Origin: Paraburkholderia phosphatilytica
GTDB lineage: Bacteria > Pseudomonadota > Gammaproteobacteria > Burkholderiales > Burkholderiaceae
NCBI RefSeq assembly: GCF_003443895.1
Contig: NZ_QQOA01000026.1
Coordinates: 1 to 64,000 of the forward strand
Direction of reading: 5' to 3'
DNA: 64,000 bases
Shown here in pieces: positions 7,792 through 16,874 of the stretch. A program made the translations under genes and the position numbers. The notes beneath the pieces are model-generated. The model was not told the origin of the DNA. It did not search any database and worked only from the letters and a program-made list of their open reading frames with translations. The number at the start of each line of letters is the position of its first letter. The first letter of the stretch is position 1.

Positions 7792-9237
7792 ATGGATCAG
7801 CAGCCAGCTTCCCGCCAGGACCCGACTTCCCACCACCTCGGTCACTCGCTGAAGAAGCGCCACGTGACGATGATTTCGCTCGGCGGCATCATCGGCGCAG
7901 GCCTGTTCGTCGGCAGCAGCGCCACCATCGGTGCAATGGGACCAGCCGCGTGCCTCAGCTATCTGATGGCCGGCATCGTCGTGCTGTTCGTGATGCGCAT
8001 GCTCGGCGAAATGGCGATCTCGCATCCGGGCGTGGGGTCGTTCACCGAATTCACGCGTATCGGCCTGGGCAACTGGGCCGGCTTCACCAACGGCTGGCTC
8101 TACTGGTATTTCTGGGTGATCGTGGTGGCCGTCGAAGCGGTGGCCGGTGCCGGCATCCTGCAGCGCTGGATACCGGCACCCGTGTGGATGATCGGTCTCG
8201 TGCTGCTTTCAGTGATGACGGCGATCAACCTGCTGTCGGTGAAATCGTACGGCGAATTCGAGTACTGGTTCGCGTCGATCAAGGTGGCCGCGATCATCGT
8301 GTTCATCGTGGTCGGTGTGAGCTGGCTGTTCGGCTTCAGTTCGTGGCATCAGACGGCCGCCAATCTGACAGGCAACCGCGGCTTCCTGCCGTTCGGCGCG
8401 ATGTCGGTGTTCGCGGGCGTGCCGACGGTGATCTTCGCAGTGGGCGGCGCCGAGATCGCGACGATCGCCGCCGCGGAATCCGACGACCCGAGCCGCAACG
8501 TCGCCGCGATGACGCGCTCGGTGATCCTGCGCGTGATCACGTTCTACGTCGGCTCGATCTTCGTGATTGCGTGCGTGGTGCCGTGGGCGCTGATCAAGGT
8601 CGGCTACTCGCCGTTCGTCGCCGCGCTCGAAACCATGCATATCCCCGGCGCCGCCGACATGATGAATGCGATCGTGCTGGTCGCGGTGCTGTCCGCGCTG
8701 AACTCCGGTCTCTATGTATCGTCGCGGATCATGTTCCGTCTCGCCGAACGCGGCGACGCACCGCATGCGCTCCTCACGCTGTCGCCGAATCACGTGCCGC
8801 GTCTCGCAGTGCTCGCGAGCAGCGTGGTCGGCTATGTCGCGATCGTTGCCGCGATCGTGTCGCCGCAGGGCGTGTTCCTGTACCTCGTGAATGCATCGGG
8901 CGCGATCATGCTGTTCGTGTATCTGTCGATCGCGGTGTCTCAGATCGTGATACGTCGACGTATCGAAGCGCGCGAGCCGCAACGGCTGCAACTGAAGATG
9001 TGGCTGTTTCCGTGGCTTTCGTATGCGGTGGTCGCGGCGATCGCCGGCGTGCTGATCGCGATGGGCTTTGATCGTTCGCTCGCGAGCCAGCTGATGGCGA
9101 GCCTCGGCAGCGTCGCGGTGGTGTCGCTCGCCTTCGTGCTGACGCGGCAGGCGCGGGGCCGTGCGGCCGGCGCCGCAGCTTCGCAGGGCGGCAAGCTTCG
9201 CCGTTTCGACGAACCCGCCACGCACTGGAAAAAATGA
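7792..9237 (+). CDS. Amino acid permease (APC superfamily, GABA/aromatic amino-acid type)
   Basis: 481-aa inner-membrane permease with about 12 transmembrane segments. The APC signature is at the first helix (HVTMISLGGIIGAGLFVGSS), with MLGEMAISHPGVGSFTEF next and FAVGGAEIATIAAAESDDPSRN mid-protein, as in GabP/ProY-type H+ symporters. The start at 7792 is 9 nt after AAGAGGAG; the ATG at 7783 abuts that site and is less likely. The stop overlaps the next gene's start (ATGATGG). The substrate is probably an amino acid or amine used by the downstream oxidoreductase and EutBC; it need not be ethanolamine. Confidence 0.9.
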   Translation: MDQQPASRQDPTSHHLGHSLKKRHVTMISLGGIIGAGLFVGSSATIGAMGPAACLSYLMAGIVVLFVMRMLGEMAISHPGVGSFTEFTRIGLGNWAGFTNGWLYWYFWVIVVAVEAVAGAGILQRWIPAPVWMIGLVLLSVMTAINLLSVKSYGEFEYWFASIKVAAIIVFIVVGVSWLFGFSSWHQTAANLTGNRGFLPFGAMSVFAGVPTVIFAVGGAEIATIAAAESDDPSRNVAAMTRSVILRVITFYVGSIFVIACVVPWALIKVGYSPFVAALETMHIPGAADMMNAIVLVAVLSALNSGLYVSSRIMFRLAERGDAPHALLTLSPNHVPRLAVLASSVVGYVAIVAAIVSPQGVFLYLVNASGAIMLFVYLSIAVSQIVIRRRIEAREPQRLQLKMWLFPWLSYAVVAAIAGVLIAMGFDRSLASQLMASLGSVAVVSLAFVLTRQARGRAAGAAASQGGKLRRFDEPATHWKK

Positions 9238-10469
9238 TGGCTGACGTCGCTGTGATCGGCGCGGGTTTCATCGGTCTTTCGTGCGCGCACTGGCTGCTTC
9301 GCGATGGGCATCGCGTCACGCTGTTCGACGCGCAGGGCCCGGGCGAGGGCGCGTCGTACGGCAATGCCGGCACGTTCGCGAACTACGCGTGCATTCCAGT
9401 GAACAACCCGGACGTGTTTCGCAACCTGCCGCGCTTCCTGTTTTCACCCACGAGCCCGCTGCGGATCCGCTGGCGTTATCTGCCGAAGCTCGCACCGTGG
9501 CTCGCGCGCTTTCTGCTGAACGCGACGCCGCGCCGCTATGAGCACAGCGCGGCAGCGCTCGCCGCACTGCTGTCGCGTGCGTTCGAAGGCTACCGCGAGA
9601 TGCTGGCGATGGACGCATTGGCCGGCTTCGTGCGCGAAGGCGAATGCCTGTACCTGTATTCGGGCGCAGCGTCGTTCAAGGGCGCGCAGGCGTCGCTCGC
9701 ACTGCGCCGTTCGCTGGGCGTGGCATTCGAAACACTCGAGCGCGACGGCATCCGTGTGCTCGAACCGAATCTCGCGCCGATCTTCGAGCACGGCACGCTC
9801 TTTACCGGCAGCTGGTTCCTGAGCGATCCGCGCGGCTTCCTGCAGGCGCTCGACGCATCGATGACACGTCGCGGCCTGCATCACGAACGCGTCGCGATCG
9901 ACCGGATCGAGCCGACCAGAAACGGCGTGCGGCTCGTGGATACGAGCGGCCGCGCGTTCGATACCGCGCGTGCGATCGTCTGCGCCGGCGCGCTGTCGGG
10001 CCGCTTCGCGCGGCAATGCGGCGACGCGGTGCCGCTCGATACCGAGCGCGGCTACCACGTGCGGTTTCCCGATACGTCGAGCCTCATCTCGCGGCCGTGT
10101 GGCTGGGCGGAACGCGGCTTCTACATGACGCCGATGACGGGCGGCATTCGCGCTGCCGGCACCGTCGAACTCGGCGGCTTCGGACCCGAGCGCAACGCGG
10201 ACCTGCTGAAGCTGCTTAGAACGTCCGCGCGCGAAGCGCTGCCCGCGCTCACGCAACCCGATACCGACTGGCTCGGCTTCCGGCCGAGCCTGCCCGACGG
10301 TCTGCCCGTGATCGGACCGTCGCGCCGTTCGCCGCACGTCGTCTATGCATTCGGACATCAGCATCTCGGCGTGACGCTGGGCGGCGTCACCGGCAGCGTG
10401 GTCGCCGATCTGGTCACGGGACGCGCGAGTCCGGTCGATCTCGAGCCCTACAGTCCACGCCGTTTTTAA
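9234..10469 (+). CDS. FAD-dependent D-amino-acid dehydrogenase-like oxidoreductase (DadA/DAO family)
   Basis: 411 aa. The N-terminal Rossmann dinucleotide-binding motif (VAVIGAGFIGLSCAHWL) is followed by a GASYGNAGTFANYA block typical of DadA-like proteins. The C-terminal FAD region reads WLGFRPSLPDGLPVIGPS and YAFGHQHLGVTLGGVTG. The family oxidatively deaminates amino acids or amines to oxo acids, passing electrons to FAD. It overlaps the permease by 4 nt, so uptake and oxidation are coupled. Substrate cannot be read from sequence; D-amino acids or hydroxyproline-like compounds are the usual options. Confidence 0.88.
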   Translation: MMADVAVIGAGFIGLSCAHWLLRDGHRVTLFDAQGPGEGASYGNAGTFANYACIPVNNPDVFRNLPRFLFSPTSPLRIRWRYLPKLAPWLARFLLNATPRRYEHSAAALAALLSRAFEGYREMLAMDALAGFVREGECLYLYSGAASFKGAQASLALRRSLGVAFETLERDGIRVLEPNLAPIFEHGTLFTGSWFLSDPRGFLQALDASMTRRGLHHERVAIDRIEPTRNGVRLVDTSGRAFDTARAIVCAGALSGRFARQCGDAVPLDTERGYHVRFPDTSSLISRPCGWAERGFYMTPMTGGIRAAGTVELGGFGPERNADLLKLLRTSAREALPALTQPDTDWLGFRPSLPDGLPVIGPSRRSPHVVYAFGHQHLGVTLGGVTGSVVADLVTGRASPVDLEPYSPRRF

Positions 10470-10515
10470 CCACCACCGCTTTCAACCACCGCACCAGCAC
10501 ACAGAGGAAAACGTC

Positions 10516-11664
10516 ATGAACCGCCGCAACCTGGTATTCGCACTGGCCCTCGCCGCCCTGTGCGTCAACGCGCCTTCGTATGGCGCCGATCCCGAGATCG
10601 TCAAGATCGGCTTTGCCGGACCGCTCACCGGACCGGTGGCGCGCGTCGGCAAGGATCTGCAATACGGCGCGCAACTCGCGCTCGACGAAGAAAACGCGAA
10701 GAATCCGACGATCGGCGGCAAGCCGGTCAAGTTCGTGCTCGACGTGCAGGACGATCAGGCCGATCCGCGCATGGCGATTCAGGCCGCGCAGAAACTCGTG
10801 GACGACGGCGTGGTCGGCGTGATCGGCCATTACAACTCGGGCTGCAGCATCCCGGCGTCCGCGGTGTATCACACGGCGGACGTCGCGATGATCACGCCGG
10901 GCTCGACGAATCCCGCGCTCACGCAGCAAGGGTTCGCGAACGTGTTCCGCACGATGGGCAACGATGGCGTGGGCGGCGTGATTGCTGGCCGCTTCGCGGT
11001 CGAGCAGCTGAAGGCGAAGCGCATCGGCATCATCGACGATCGCACCGCGTTCGGCCAGGGTCTGGCCGATGCGTTTGCGAAAGGCGCGAAGGAAGCGAAC
11101 GGCAACGTCGTGGATCGCGAGTTCACCAACGACAAGGCCGTCGATTTCCGAGCGATCCTGACCACACTGAAGGAGAAGAACGTCGACATGATCTTCTTCG
11201 GCGGCCTGGACGAGCAGGGCGCGATGCTGGTCAAGCAGATGCGCTCGCTCGGTATGCAGACGCAGCTGTTCGGCGCGGGCGCGCTGAAGAGCAACGCGTT
11301 CCTGCAGATCGCGGGCACCTCGGGCGAGGGCACGCGGGACCTGGAGCCGGGCCCCGCGCTCGACAAGCTGCCGTCCGCGCAGGATTTTGCAAAGCGCTAC
11401 AAGGCGCGCTTCAATCAGGATGTCGAACTGTATGCGCCGTTTGCGTACGATGCCGCGCTCGCGATGATCAAGGCGGTGCACGAAGCGAACTCGCTCGACC
11501 GCGCGAAGATCGTCGCTGCGCTGCCGAAGGTCACGGTAACGGGCGTGACCGGCAAGATCGAGTTCGATCCGCATGGCGACCTGATCAAGCCGCCCTATAC
11601 GCTCTTCGAAGTGCAGCAGGGTCAATGGAAGAGCCTGCGCACGGTGGGCGGCAATGGCGTCTGA
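10516..11664 (+). CDS. Branched-chain amino-acid-type ABC transporter substrate-binding protein
   Basis: 382 aa, LivK/LivJ family. A 23-residue signal peptide ends at YGA/DPE. The mature protein starts with IVKIGFAGPLTGPVARVGKDLQYGAQLALDEEN and has the ligand-loop blocks GVIGHYNSGCSIPAS and TPGSTNPALTQQG. It is periplasmic and would bind an amino acid or related amine. No permease or ATPase genes of an ABC system are beside it, so it is an orphan that must dock on a transporter elsewhere or act as a sensor. It lies between the oxidoreductase (46-nt gap) and eutB (42-nt gap). Confidence 0.92.
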   Translation: MNRRNLVFALALAALCVNAPSYGADPEIVKIGFAGPLTGPVARVGKDLQYGAQLALDEENAKNPTIGGKPVKFVLDVQDDQADPRMAIQAAQKLVDDGVVGVIGHYNSGCSIPASAVYHTADVAMITPGSTNPALTQQGFANVFRTMGNDGVGGVIAGRFAVEQLKAKRIGIIDDRTAFGQGLADAFAKGAKEANGNVVDREFTNDKAVDFRAILTTLKEKNVDMIFFGGLDEQGAMLVKQMRSLGMQTQLFGAGALKSNAFLQIAGTSGEGTRDLEPGPALDKLPSAQDFAKRYKARFNQDVELYAPFAYDAALAMIKAVHEANSLDRAKIVAALPKVTVTGVTGKIEFDPHGDLIKPPYTLFEVQQGQWKSLRTVGGNGV

Positions 11665-11706
11665 TTCCAGCGCGATGTCTCGTCGATACGTTGCGAGGAT
11701 GACCGC

Positions 11707-13086
11707 ATGAGCTTTCGCGAAACCATCGGTAGCCGCAGCTATCGCTTCGACAGCCTGGGCACGCTGCTCGCGAAAGCGAGTCCGCGCCGCTCGGGCGACG
11801 AACTGGCCGGCATCGCCGCGACTTCGGAAGAGGAACGCGTCGCGGCGAAGATGGCGCTCGCCGCAGTGCCGTTGCGCGCGTTTCTCAACGAGGCGGTGAT
11901 TCCGTACGAAGACGATGAGATCACGCGCCTCATTTTCGACGGGCATCGCCGCGACGCGTTCGCGCCGGTTTCGCATCTGACCGTGGGCGGCCTGCGCGAC
12001 TGGCTGCTGGCGGATACGACCGGCACGGACGATCTTGTGCGGGTTGCGGACGGACTCACGCCCGAGATGGTGGCCGCCGTGTCGAAGCTGATGCGCAACC
12101 AGGATCTGATCCTGGCCGCGCGCAAGCGGCCGGTCGTCACGCGGTTTCGCAATACGGTTGGCTTGCCGGGCCATCTGTCGGTGCGTCTACAGCCGAACCA
12201 TCCGACCGACGACGTGAAGGGCATCGCCGCGTCGATGATCGACGGCTTGATGTACGGTTGCGGCGACGCGATGATCGGCATCAATCCGGCCTCCGATTCG
12301 CTCGCGGCGATCACCGCCCTGCTGGCGATGATGGACGACTTCCGCCGCGCGTACGACGTGCCGACACAGACCTGCGTGCTGACGCATGTGACGAACACGA
12401 TCGCGGCGATCGAGCAGGGCGCGCCGGTCGATCTGATCTTTCAGTCCATTGCCGGCACGGAGAAGGCCAACGCGAGCTTCGGCATTTCGCTGTCGCTGCT
12501 CGCCGAAGCGTACGATGCAGGCCGCTCGCTGAAGCGCGGCACCGTCGGCGAGAACCTGATGTACTTCGAGACCGGGCAAGGCAGCGCATTGTCCGCGAAC
12601 GCGCATCACGGCATCGACCAGCAGACCTGCGAGGTGAGGGCGTATGCGGTTGCGCGCAGGTTCGATCCGTTCCTGACCAACACGGTGGTCGGATTCATCG
12701 GCCCCGAGTATCTGTATGACGGCAAGCAGATCATCCGCGCCGGCCTCGAAGATCACTTCTGCGGCAAGCTGCTGGGCGTGCCGATGGGTTGCGACATCTG
12801 TTACACGAACCACGCGGAAGCGGACCAGGATGACATGGACAACCTGCTGACGCTGCTCGGCGCGGCCAACGTCAATTTCATCATGGGCGTGCCGGGCGCC
12901 GACGACATCATGCTGAACTACCAGAGCACGTCGTTCCATGATGCGCTGTACGCCCGCAAGGTGCTAGGGCTCAGGCGCGCGCCGGAGTTCGACGCGTGGC
13001 TCGAACGGATGCAGATCGCGGACGCGCGCGGCGCGATCCAGGATCACGCGCGGGCGCAACCGCTGCTCGGATGGATCGAATCATGA
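11707..13086 (+). CDS. eutB: Ethanolamine ammonia-lyase large subunit
   Basis: 459 aa, the normal EutB length. EutB and EutC form the adenosylcobalamin-dependent lyase that turns ethanolamine into acetaldehyde and ammonia. Core family blocks are visible: LQPNHPTDDVKGIAASMIDG, GCGDAMIGINPASDS, IAGTEKANASFGISLSLLAEA, LGVPMGCDICYTNHAEADQ and NFIMGVPGADDIMLNYQSTS. There are no microcompartment (eutSPMNLK) or eutA reactivase genes nearby, as is usual in proteobacteria with the short eut pathway. The stop overlaps the eutC start. Confidence 0.96.
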   Translation: MSFRETIGSRSYRFDSLGTLLAKASPRRSGDELAGIAATSEEERVAAKMALAAVPLRAFLNEAVIPYEDDEITRLIFDGHRRDAFAPVSHLTVGGLRDWLLADTTGTDDLVRVADGLTPEMVAAVSKLMRNQDLILAARKRPVVTRFRNTVGLPGHLSVRLQPNHPTDDVKGIAASMIDGLMYGCGDAMIGINPASDSLAAITALLAMMDDFRRAYDVPTQTCVLTHVTNTIAAIEQGAPVDLIFQSIAGTEKANASFGISLSLLAEAYDAGRSLKRGTVGENLMYFETGQGSALSANAHHGIDQQTCEVRAYAVARRFDPFLTNTVVGFIGPEYLYDGKQIIRAGLEDHFCGKLLGVPMGCDICYTNHAEADQDDMDNLLTLLGAANVNFIMGVPGADDIMLNYQSTSFHDALYARKVLGLRRAPEFDAWLERMQIADARGAIQDHARAQPLLGWIES

Positions 13087-13934
13087 CGCGATCGCCGCAG
13101 CGCAAGGATGCGCATGAAGTCGTGAACGGTTCGACGGGAACCGTCGACTCATGGTCCGCGTTGCGGCGCTTCACCGATGCGCGTATCGCGCTCGGCCGTA
13201 CCGGCAGCAGCCTGCCGACCGCGCCGCTGCTCGCGTTCAACCTGTCGCACGCGCAGGCTCGTGACGCGGTGCATACGCCGCTCGATACGTCGGCGCTCAG
13301 GCGCGAGCGGGAAAGCCTGACGCTCGATACGATCGAAGTCGCGAGCGCGGCCGCGCAGCGCGACGTCTATCTCCGGCGCCCGGATCTTGGGCGGGTGCTG
13401 GACGCGCACAGCGCCGCGCGTCTCGCCGAGCATGCGGCGGTGGCCGAGGCACCGCCCGATCTGATATTCGTGATCGCCGACGGTCTGTCCGCGAAAGCGG
13501 TGGCGACGCACGCGGTGCCGCTGATCGATCGCACGATTGCGCAACTGCAAGGCTGGCATATCGGCTCGATCGTGATCGCGACCGAAGCGCGCGTCGCGAT
13601 TGGCGATCACATCGGTTCGCTGATGAACGCGGAGATGGTGGCCGTGCTGATCGGCGAGCGACCCGGCCTCAGTTCGCCGGCGAGCCTCGGCGTCTATCTG
13701 ACGTACCGCCCCGCCGTGGGGCGCAGCGATGCCGAGCGCAACTGCATCTCGAACGTGCGGCCCGAAGGCTTGGCGTACGACGCGGCCGCGTTCAAGCTCG
13801 TGCATTTGCTCGAAGCAGCGCGCCGCAAGCGGTTGACCGGCGTTGGGCTGAAGGACGAGAGCGTGTGGCGTGCTGTTGACGCGCCAGAGGGTGCACGCGC
13901 TGCGCTGGGCGGTTCGTCATCGCCGGGCAACTGA
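13083..13934 (+). CDS. eutC: Ethanolamine ammonia-lyase small subunit
   Basis: 283 aa. The ATG at 13083 overlaps the eutB stop (ATGA). The family core is clear: FTDARIALGRTGSSLPTAPL at the N-terminus, then DLIFVIADGLSAKAVATHA, LIGERPGLSSPASLGVYLTY and SDAERNCISNVRPEGLAY. It contributes the cobalamin-binding part of the lyase. The acetaldehyde product would need an aldehyde dehydrogenase, which is not encoded in this window. Confidence 0.95.
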   Translation: MTRSPQRKDAHEVVNGSTGTVDSWSALRRFTDARIALGRTGSSLPTAPLLAFNLSHAQARDAVHTPLDTSALRRERESLTLDTIEVASAAAQRDVYLRRPDLGRVLDAHSAARLAEHAAVAEAPPDLIFVIADGLSAKAVATHAVPLIDRTIAQLQGWHIGSIVIATEARVAIGDHIGSLMNAEMVAVLIGERPGLSSPASLGVYLTYRPAVGRSDAERNCISNVRPEGLAYDAAAFKLVHLLEAARRKRLTGVGLKDESVWRAVDAPEGARAALGGSSSPGN

Positions 13935-13970
13935 AGCGTCTCGCGCTGCGTACCCGGTATCGCGATCACT

Positions 13971-14648
13971 TCATAGCGAACTACCGCCGCACACCATGAT
14001 CTGCTGCCCGGTGATCGCGCCGGCTTCGTCGCCGATCAGAAACGCGACGAGCGCGGCTACTTCATCCACCGTCACATAGCGGCCGATCGGCGGTACGACC
14101 GGCGCGCTGGTTGCACGTTTTGGATCGCGCAACATCGGCGTATCGGTGGCCGCTGGCGACACGACGTTGACCGTGATGCGACGCGGCGCGAGTTCGCTTG
14201 CCCATGAGCGTGCGAGCCCGACCATTGCGGCTTTCGCGGCCGCATACTGGCTGCGTCCGGCCGCGCCATTCGACACGCGGCTGCCGATCAGCACGATGCG
14301 TCCACCGTCGCGCATCGCCGGCGCGAGCGCATCGGCGAGCGCCGTTGCAGCGCCGATATGCAGCCGCCACATTGCTTCGCCGCTCGCGTGATCGAGTTCG
14401 CCCAGTCTCGCGATTTTCATGAATCCCGCTGCGTGCACGAGTCCATCCACCGGACCGAGTGTCTGGGCAAGCGGTGCGATCGCGTCGAGTTCGCCGAGAT
14501 CGGCCGCCACGAAGCGGAAATTGTCGTGTGCGAAATCGGGTTCGCTGCGACTGAGACCGATGACTTCGCAGCCTTCTTTCAACAGCCGTTGGCTCACGGC
14601 ATGACCGATTCCGGAACTCGCTCCGGTCACTACGATGCGTTTCGTCAT
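13971..14648 (-). CDS. Short-chain dehydrogenase/reductase (canonical)
   Basis: 225 aa. Cofactor loop VVTGASSGIGHAV at the N-terminus and a complete catalytic set (GSRVSNGAAG Ser, then QYAAAK Tyr and Lys). Small size and an SRS-type segment after beta-2 suggest an NAD(P) enzyme acting on a small hydroxy compound. It is the last gene of the minus-strand sugar-acid unit, 46 nt after the DeoR regulator, and ends 36 nt from eutC in convergent orientation. Substrate unknown. Confidence 0.88.
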   Translation of the reverse strand: MTKRIVVTGASSGIGHAVSQRLLKEGCEVIGLSRSEPDFAHDNFRFVAADLGELDAIAPLAQTLGPVDGLVHAAGFMKIARLGELDHASGEAMWRLHIGAATALADALAPAMRDGGRIVLIGSRVSNGAAGRSQYAAAKAAMVGLARSWASELAPRRITVNVVSPAATDTPMLRDPKRATSAPVVPPIGRYVTVDEVAALVAFLIGDEAGAITGQQIMVCGGSSL

Positions 14649-14694
14649 GTCCTCGCCTGATGTGAGCCGGCAGGCGCGCCGGCCCGTATCTGCT

Positions 14695-15477
14695 TCAGTT
14701 CGCGTCGAGATCCGTCGGCGTGACCGATTCGACGGTGATGCCCGCGACGTTCATGAACGCATGCAGGCCGGTGTGCGCGCGATTCGCGTCGGTGATCAGG
14801 GTCCACGGCTTGTCGATCGGCGCCCAGTGTTGCTGGCTGTCGCGATTCAGCTTGTCCGACGTGGCCAGCACAAAGATGCCCGCGGCTTGCCGCATCAGGC
14901 ATTCCTTCAGGTACGCTTGGTCGGCGGTCGCTTCGCACAGGCCGCGGCCCGGCACCACACCGTCCGCGCCGAGAAACGCCTTGTCCACAGTGACGCGCGT
15001 CAACGTGAGCTGCGCGATCGCGCCAAGCGTACTCATGCTCGAACCGCGCACTTCGCCGCCGATCAGCGTCAGCGGCACGCAGGAAGTAGCGAGCATCTGC
15101 ACGACCAGCAGGTTGTTCGTCACGACGCGGATGTCGGGGCGCTCGGCGAGCGCGCGGGCGAGCGCGGCAGTGGTCGTGCCGCTATCGAGGAAGATCGTGT
15201 CGCCGGTCATCACGTGCGCGGCGGCGGCCTGCGCGATCGCATCCTTTTCCGCCTGAAAACTGTGGCGGCGCTGTTCGAGCGATTCTTCGGGCGCATGCGT
15301 GCCGACCGACGCGGCGCCGCCATAGGTGCGCAGGATCAGCCGGTCGTCGGCGAGCGCGCGCAGGTCGCGGCGCACGGTGGCTTCGGACATGCCGAAGTGT
15401 TCGCACAGCTCGGCCACCTCGGTCATTCCGGACAGCACGGCCTTCAGCATGGCCTCGCGGCGGCGGGCAACTTTCAT
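14695..15477 (-). CDS. DeoR/GlpR-family transcriptional regulator
   Basis: About 260 aa. An N-terminal DeoR winged helix (LCEHFGMSEATVRRDLRALADD, then RLILRTYGGA) is followed by the DeoR sensor domain with DTIFLDSGTTTAALARAL and IGGEVRGSSMSTLG. Members sense phosphorylated sugars, here perhaps a tetronate phosphate or DHAP from the neighbouring kinase/dehydrogenase, and usually repress. The start at 15477 (MKVARRREAML) is typical but has a weak ribosome site; an upstream in-frame ATG near 15565 would add an Arg-rich extension. Confidence 0.87.
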   Translation of the reverse strand: MKVARRREAMLKAVLSGMTEVAELCEHFGMSEATVRRDLRALADDRLILRTYGGAASVGTHAPEESLEQRRHSFQAEKDAIAQAAAAHVMTGDTIFLDSGTTTAALARALAERPDIRVVTNNLLVVQMLATSCVPLTLIGGEVRGSSMSTLGAIAQLTLTRVTVDKAFLGADGVVPGRGLCEATADQAYLKECLMRQAAGIFVLATSDKLNRDSQQHWAPIDKPWTLITDANRAHTGLHAFMNVAGITVESVTPTDLDAN

Positions 15478-15617
15478 GTTGGAATCGGAAACGGGTTCGG
15501 GACGCCGCCTGCGCAGATGGCGGGCGGCGGCGCGGAGGGTCCGGCGCGAGGGTAGTTTATCCATTTCCGTGTCGAGGCGTAGCTGGAATCCCGCGGTGCG
15601 CGGCGATGCACCGCCCG

Positions 15618-16823
15618 TCAGGCGGCGTGCCGCACGCCGGCCGATGCCCAGTCTTCGGTCACGCAGACGTACTTGATGCGCTGGCGGAAGTACGTGTAGG
15701 CGATGTGCAGCTTGCCGTCGGCCGACTGCGCGATCGACGGATACGAGAACTCGCGGTTGAGCTTCTCGGTCGAGTTGTTCGTCATGCAGTAGCCGTCGCC
15801 GGTCTCGAGATTGCGCTGCACCGGCCACGTGCGTCCGCCATCGGTGGAGATCGCGAGCGTCATCGGTGCGCGCGGTGCGCCCCAGAATGCCGTGCCGTGT
15901 GACGATGCAGCCTGCGTGACCAGCGCGCCGCTGTCTTCCGAATCCTCGATGTCGTCGTAGAGCGACGCGCGGCGTGCGGTGCTGTCCGCGGCGCTGCTGT
16001 GATTGAACACGAGGCCGAGATGGCCGTTCGCGAGCGCGACGAACTGGATCGACGAGTTGTTGTTCGGCAGATCGAGCGGCTGCGGCTCGCTCCAGTGGCA
16101 TCCGTCGTTCGAGCGGCTCGCGTAGACATGATCGGCCCAGCGGCTGCGAAACAGCGCGATGAGCGTGCCGTCGGCGAGCGGCTGGATGTTCATGTGCACG
16201 CAGCCCACGCTGCCGGGCACTGCGTGTTCGGTCCACGTCGCGCCGTCATCCGTGGAGCGCATCACGGCGCTGACGTCGTCGTTGCCCGACCAGCGCTCGC
16301 CCGGCTGCACGCGACACGAGAACACCGGGCACAGCCAGGCACCGTCCCGCGCGACCACGATCGGCTGCCGCACGAAGGTGCCGGGGCGGTCGAACAACGT
16401 CGTGATCGGCCCCCACGTGAGGCCGTTGTCGGTGGACACACGGCGCCGTACGATCGCGGTGTTCTGGTGTCCTGATAATTGCGCAGTGTAGATCAGCCAC
16501 AACGCGCCGTCCGGCGTCGCGAACAGCACTGGATTCTGCTCGGAGCGCGTCGGGTCGTCGGAGAGACGCTCGGGTTCGCTCCACGTCGTGCTGCCTTTCG
16601 CGAGCCGCGACAGCCAGATCGAGATATCCGGCACGCCTTCCTGGGTGCCGCCGAACCACGCGCACAGCAGGTCGCCGTTGGCGAGCGCGATCAGGTTGGC
16701 GGCGTGATTCTGCACCGTCGCCGAAGGCAGGTACGCATCGATGCGCGAGTGGTCGGAGGAGGCGGGATGCAGCTGCCCCGACAGCGTGGTCGCTTCGACG
16801 GGCAGGGTGGACTGGCTGGTCAT
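15618..16823 (-). CDS. Sialidase-like six-bladed beta-propeller protein (BNR/Asp-box repeats)
   Basis: 401 aa. Asp-box motifs SxDxGxTW are seen at residues 130-137 (STDNGLTW), 190-197 (STDDGATW), 238-244 (degenerate, SNDGCHW) and 326-333 (STDGGRTW), the spacing of a sialidase propeller. There is no signal peptide, so it appears cytoplasmic, unlike secreted sialidases. It lies 51 nt after a solute symporter and in a sugar-acid operon with no sialic-acid kinase or epimerase. A role as an intracellular glycosidase or lyase on an imported glycoconjugate is more likely than true sialidase activity. The start at 16823 has AGGA 8 nt upstream. Confidence 0.8.
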   Translation of the reverse strand: MTSQSTLPVEATTLSGQLHPASSDHSRIDAYLPSATVQNHAANLIALANGDLLCAWFGGTQEGVPDISIWLSRLAKGSTTWSEPERLSDDPTRSEQNPVLFATPDGALWLIYTAQLSGHQNTAIVRRRVSTDNGLTWGPITTLFDRPGTFVRQPIVVARDGAWLCPVFSCRVQPGERWSGNDDVSAVMRSTDDGATWTEHAVPGSVGCVHMNIQPLADGTLIALFRSRWADHVYASRSNDGCHWSEPQPLDLPNNNSSIQFVALANGHLGLVFNHSSAADSTARRASLYDDIEDSEDSGALVTQAASSHGTAFWGAPRAPMTLAISTDGGRTWPVQRNLETGDGYCMTNNSTEKLNREFSYPSIAQSADGKLHIAYTYFRQRIKYVCVTEDWASAGVRHAA

Positions 16824-16874
16824 GATCGGATCCTGAAGCATGGAATGATGGCTGAAGCCGCGGTCATGCGCCGC

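Noticed and set aside
11665..11706. Cobalamin riboswitch ahead of eutB
   Set aside because: The gap is only 42 nt and lacks room for the element; nothing resembling a B12 box was seen upstream of the operon either.
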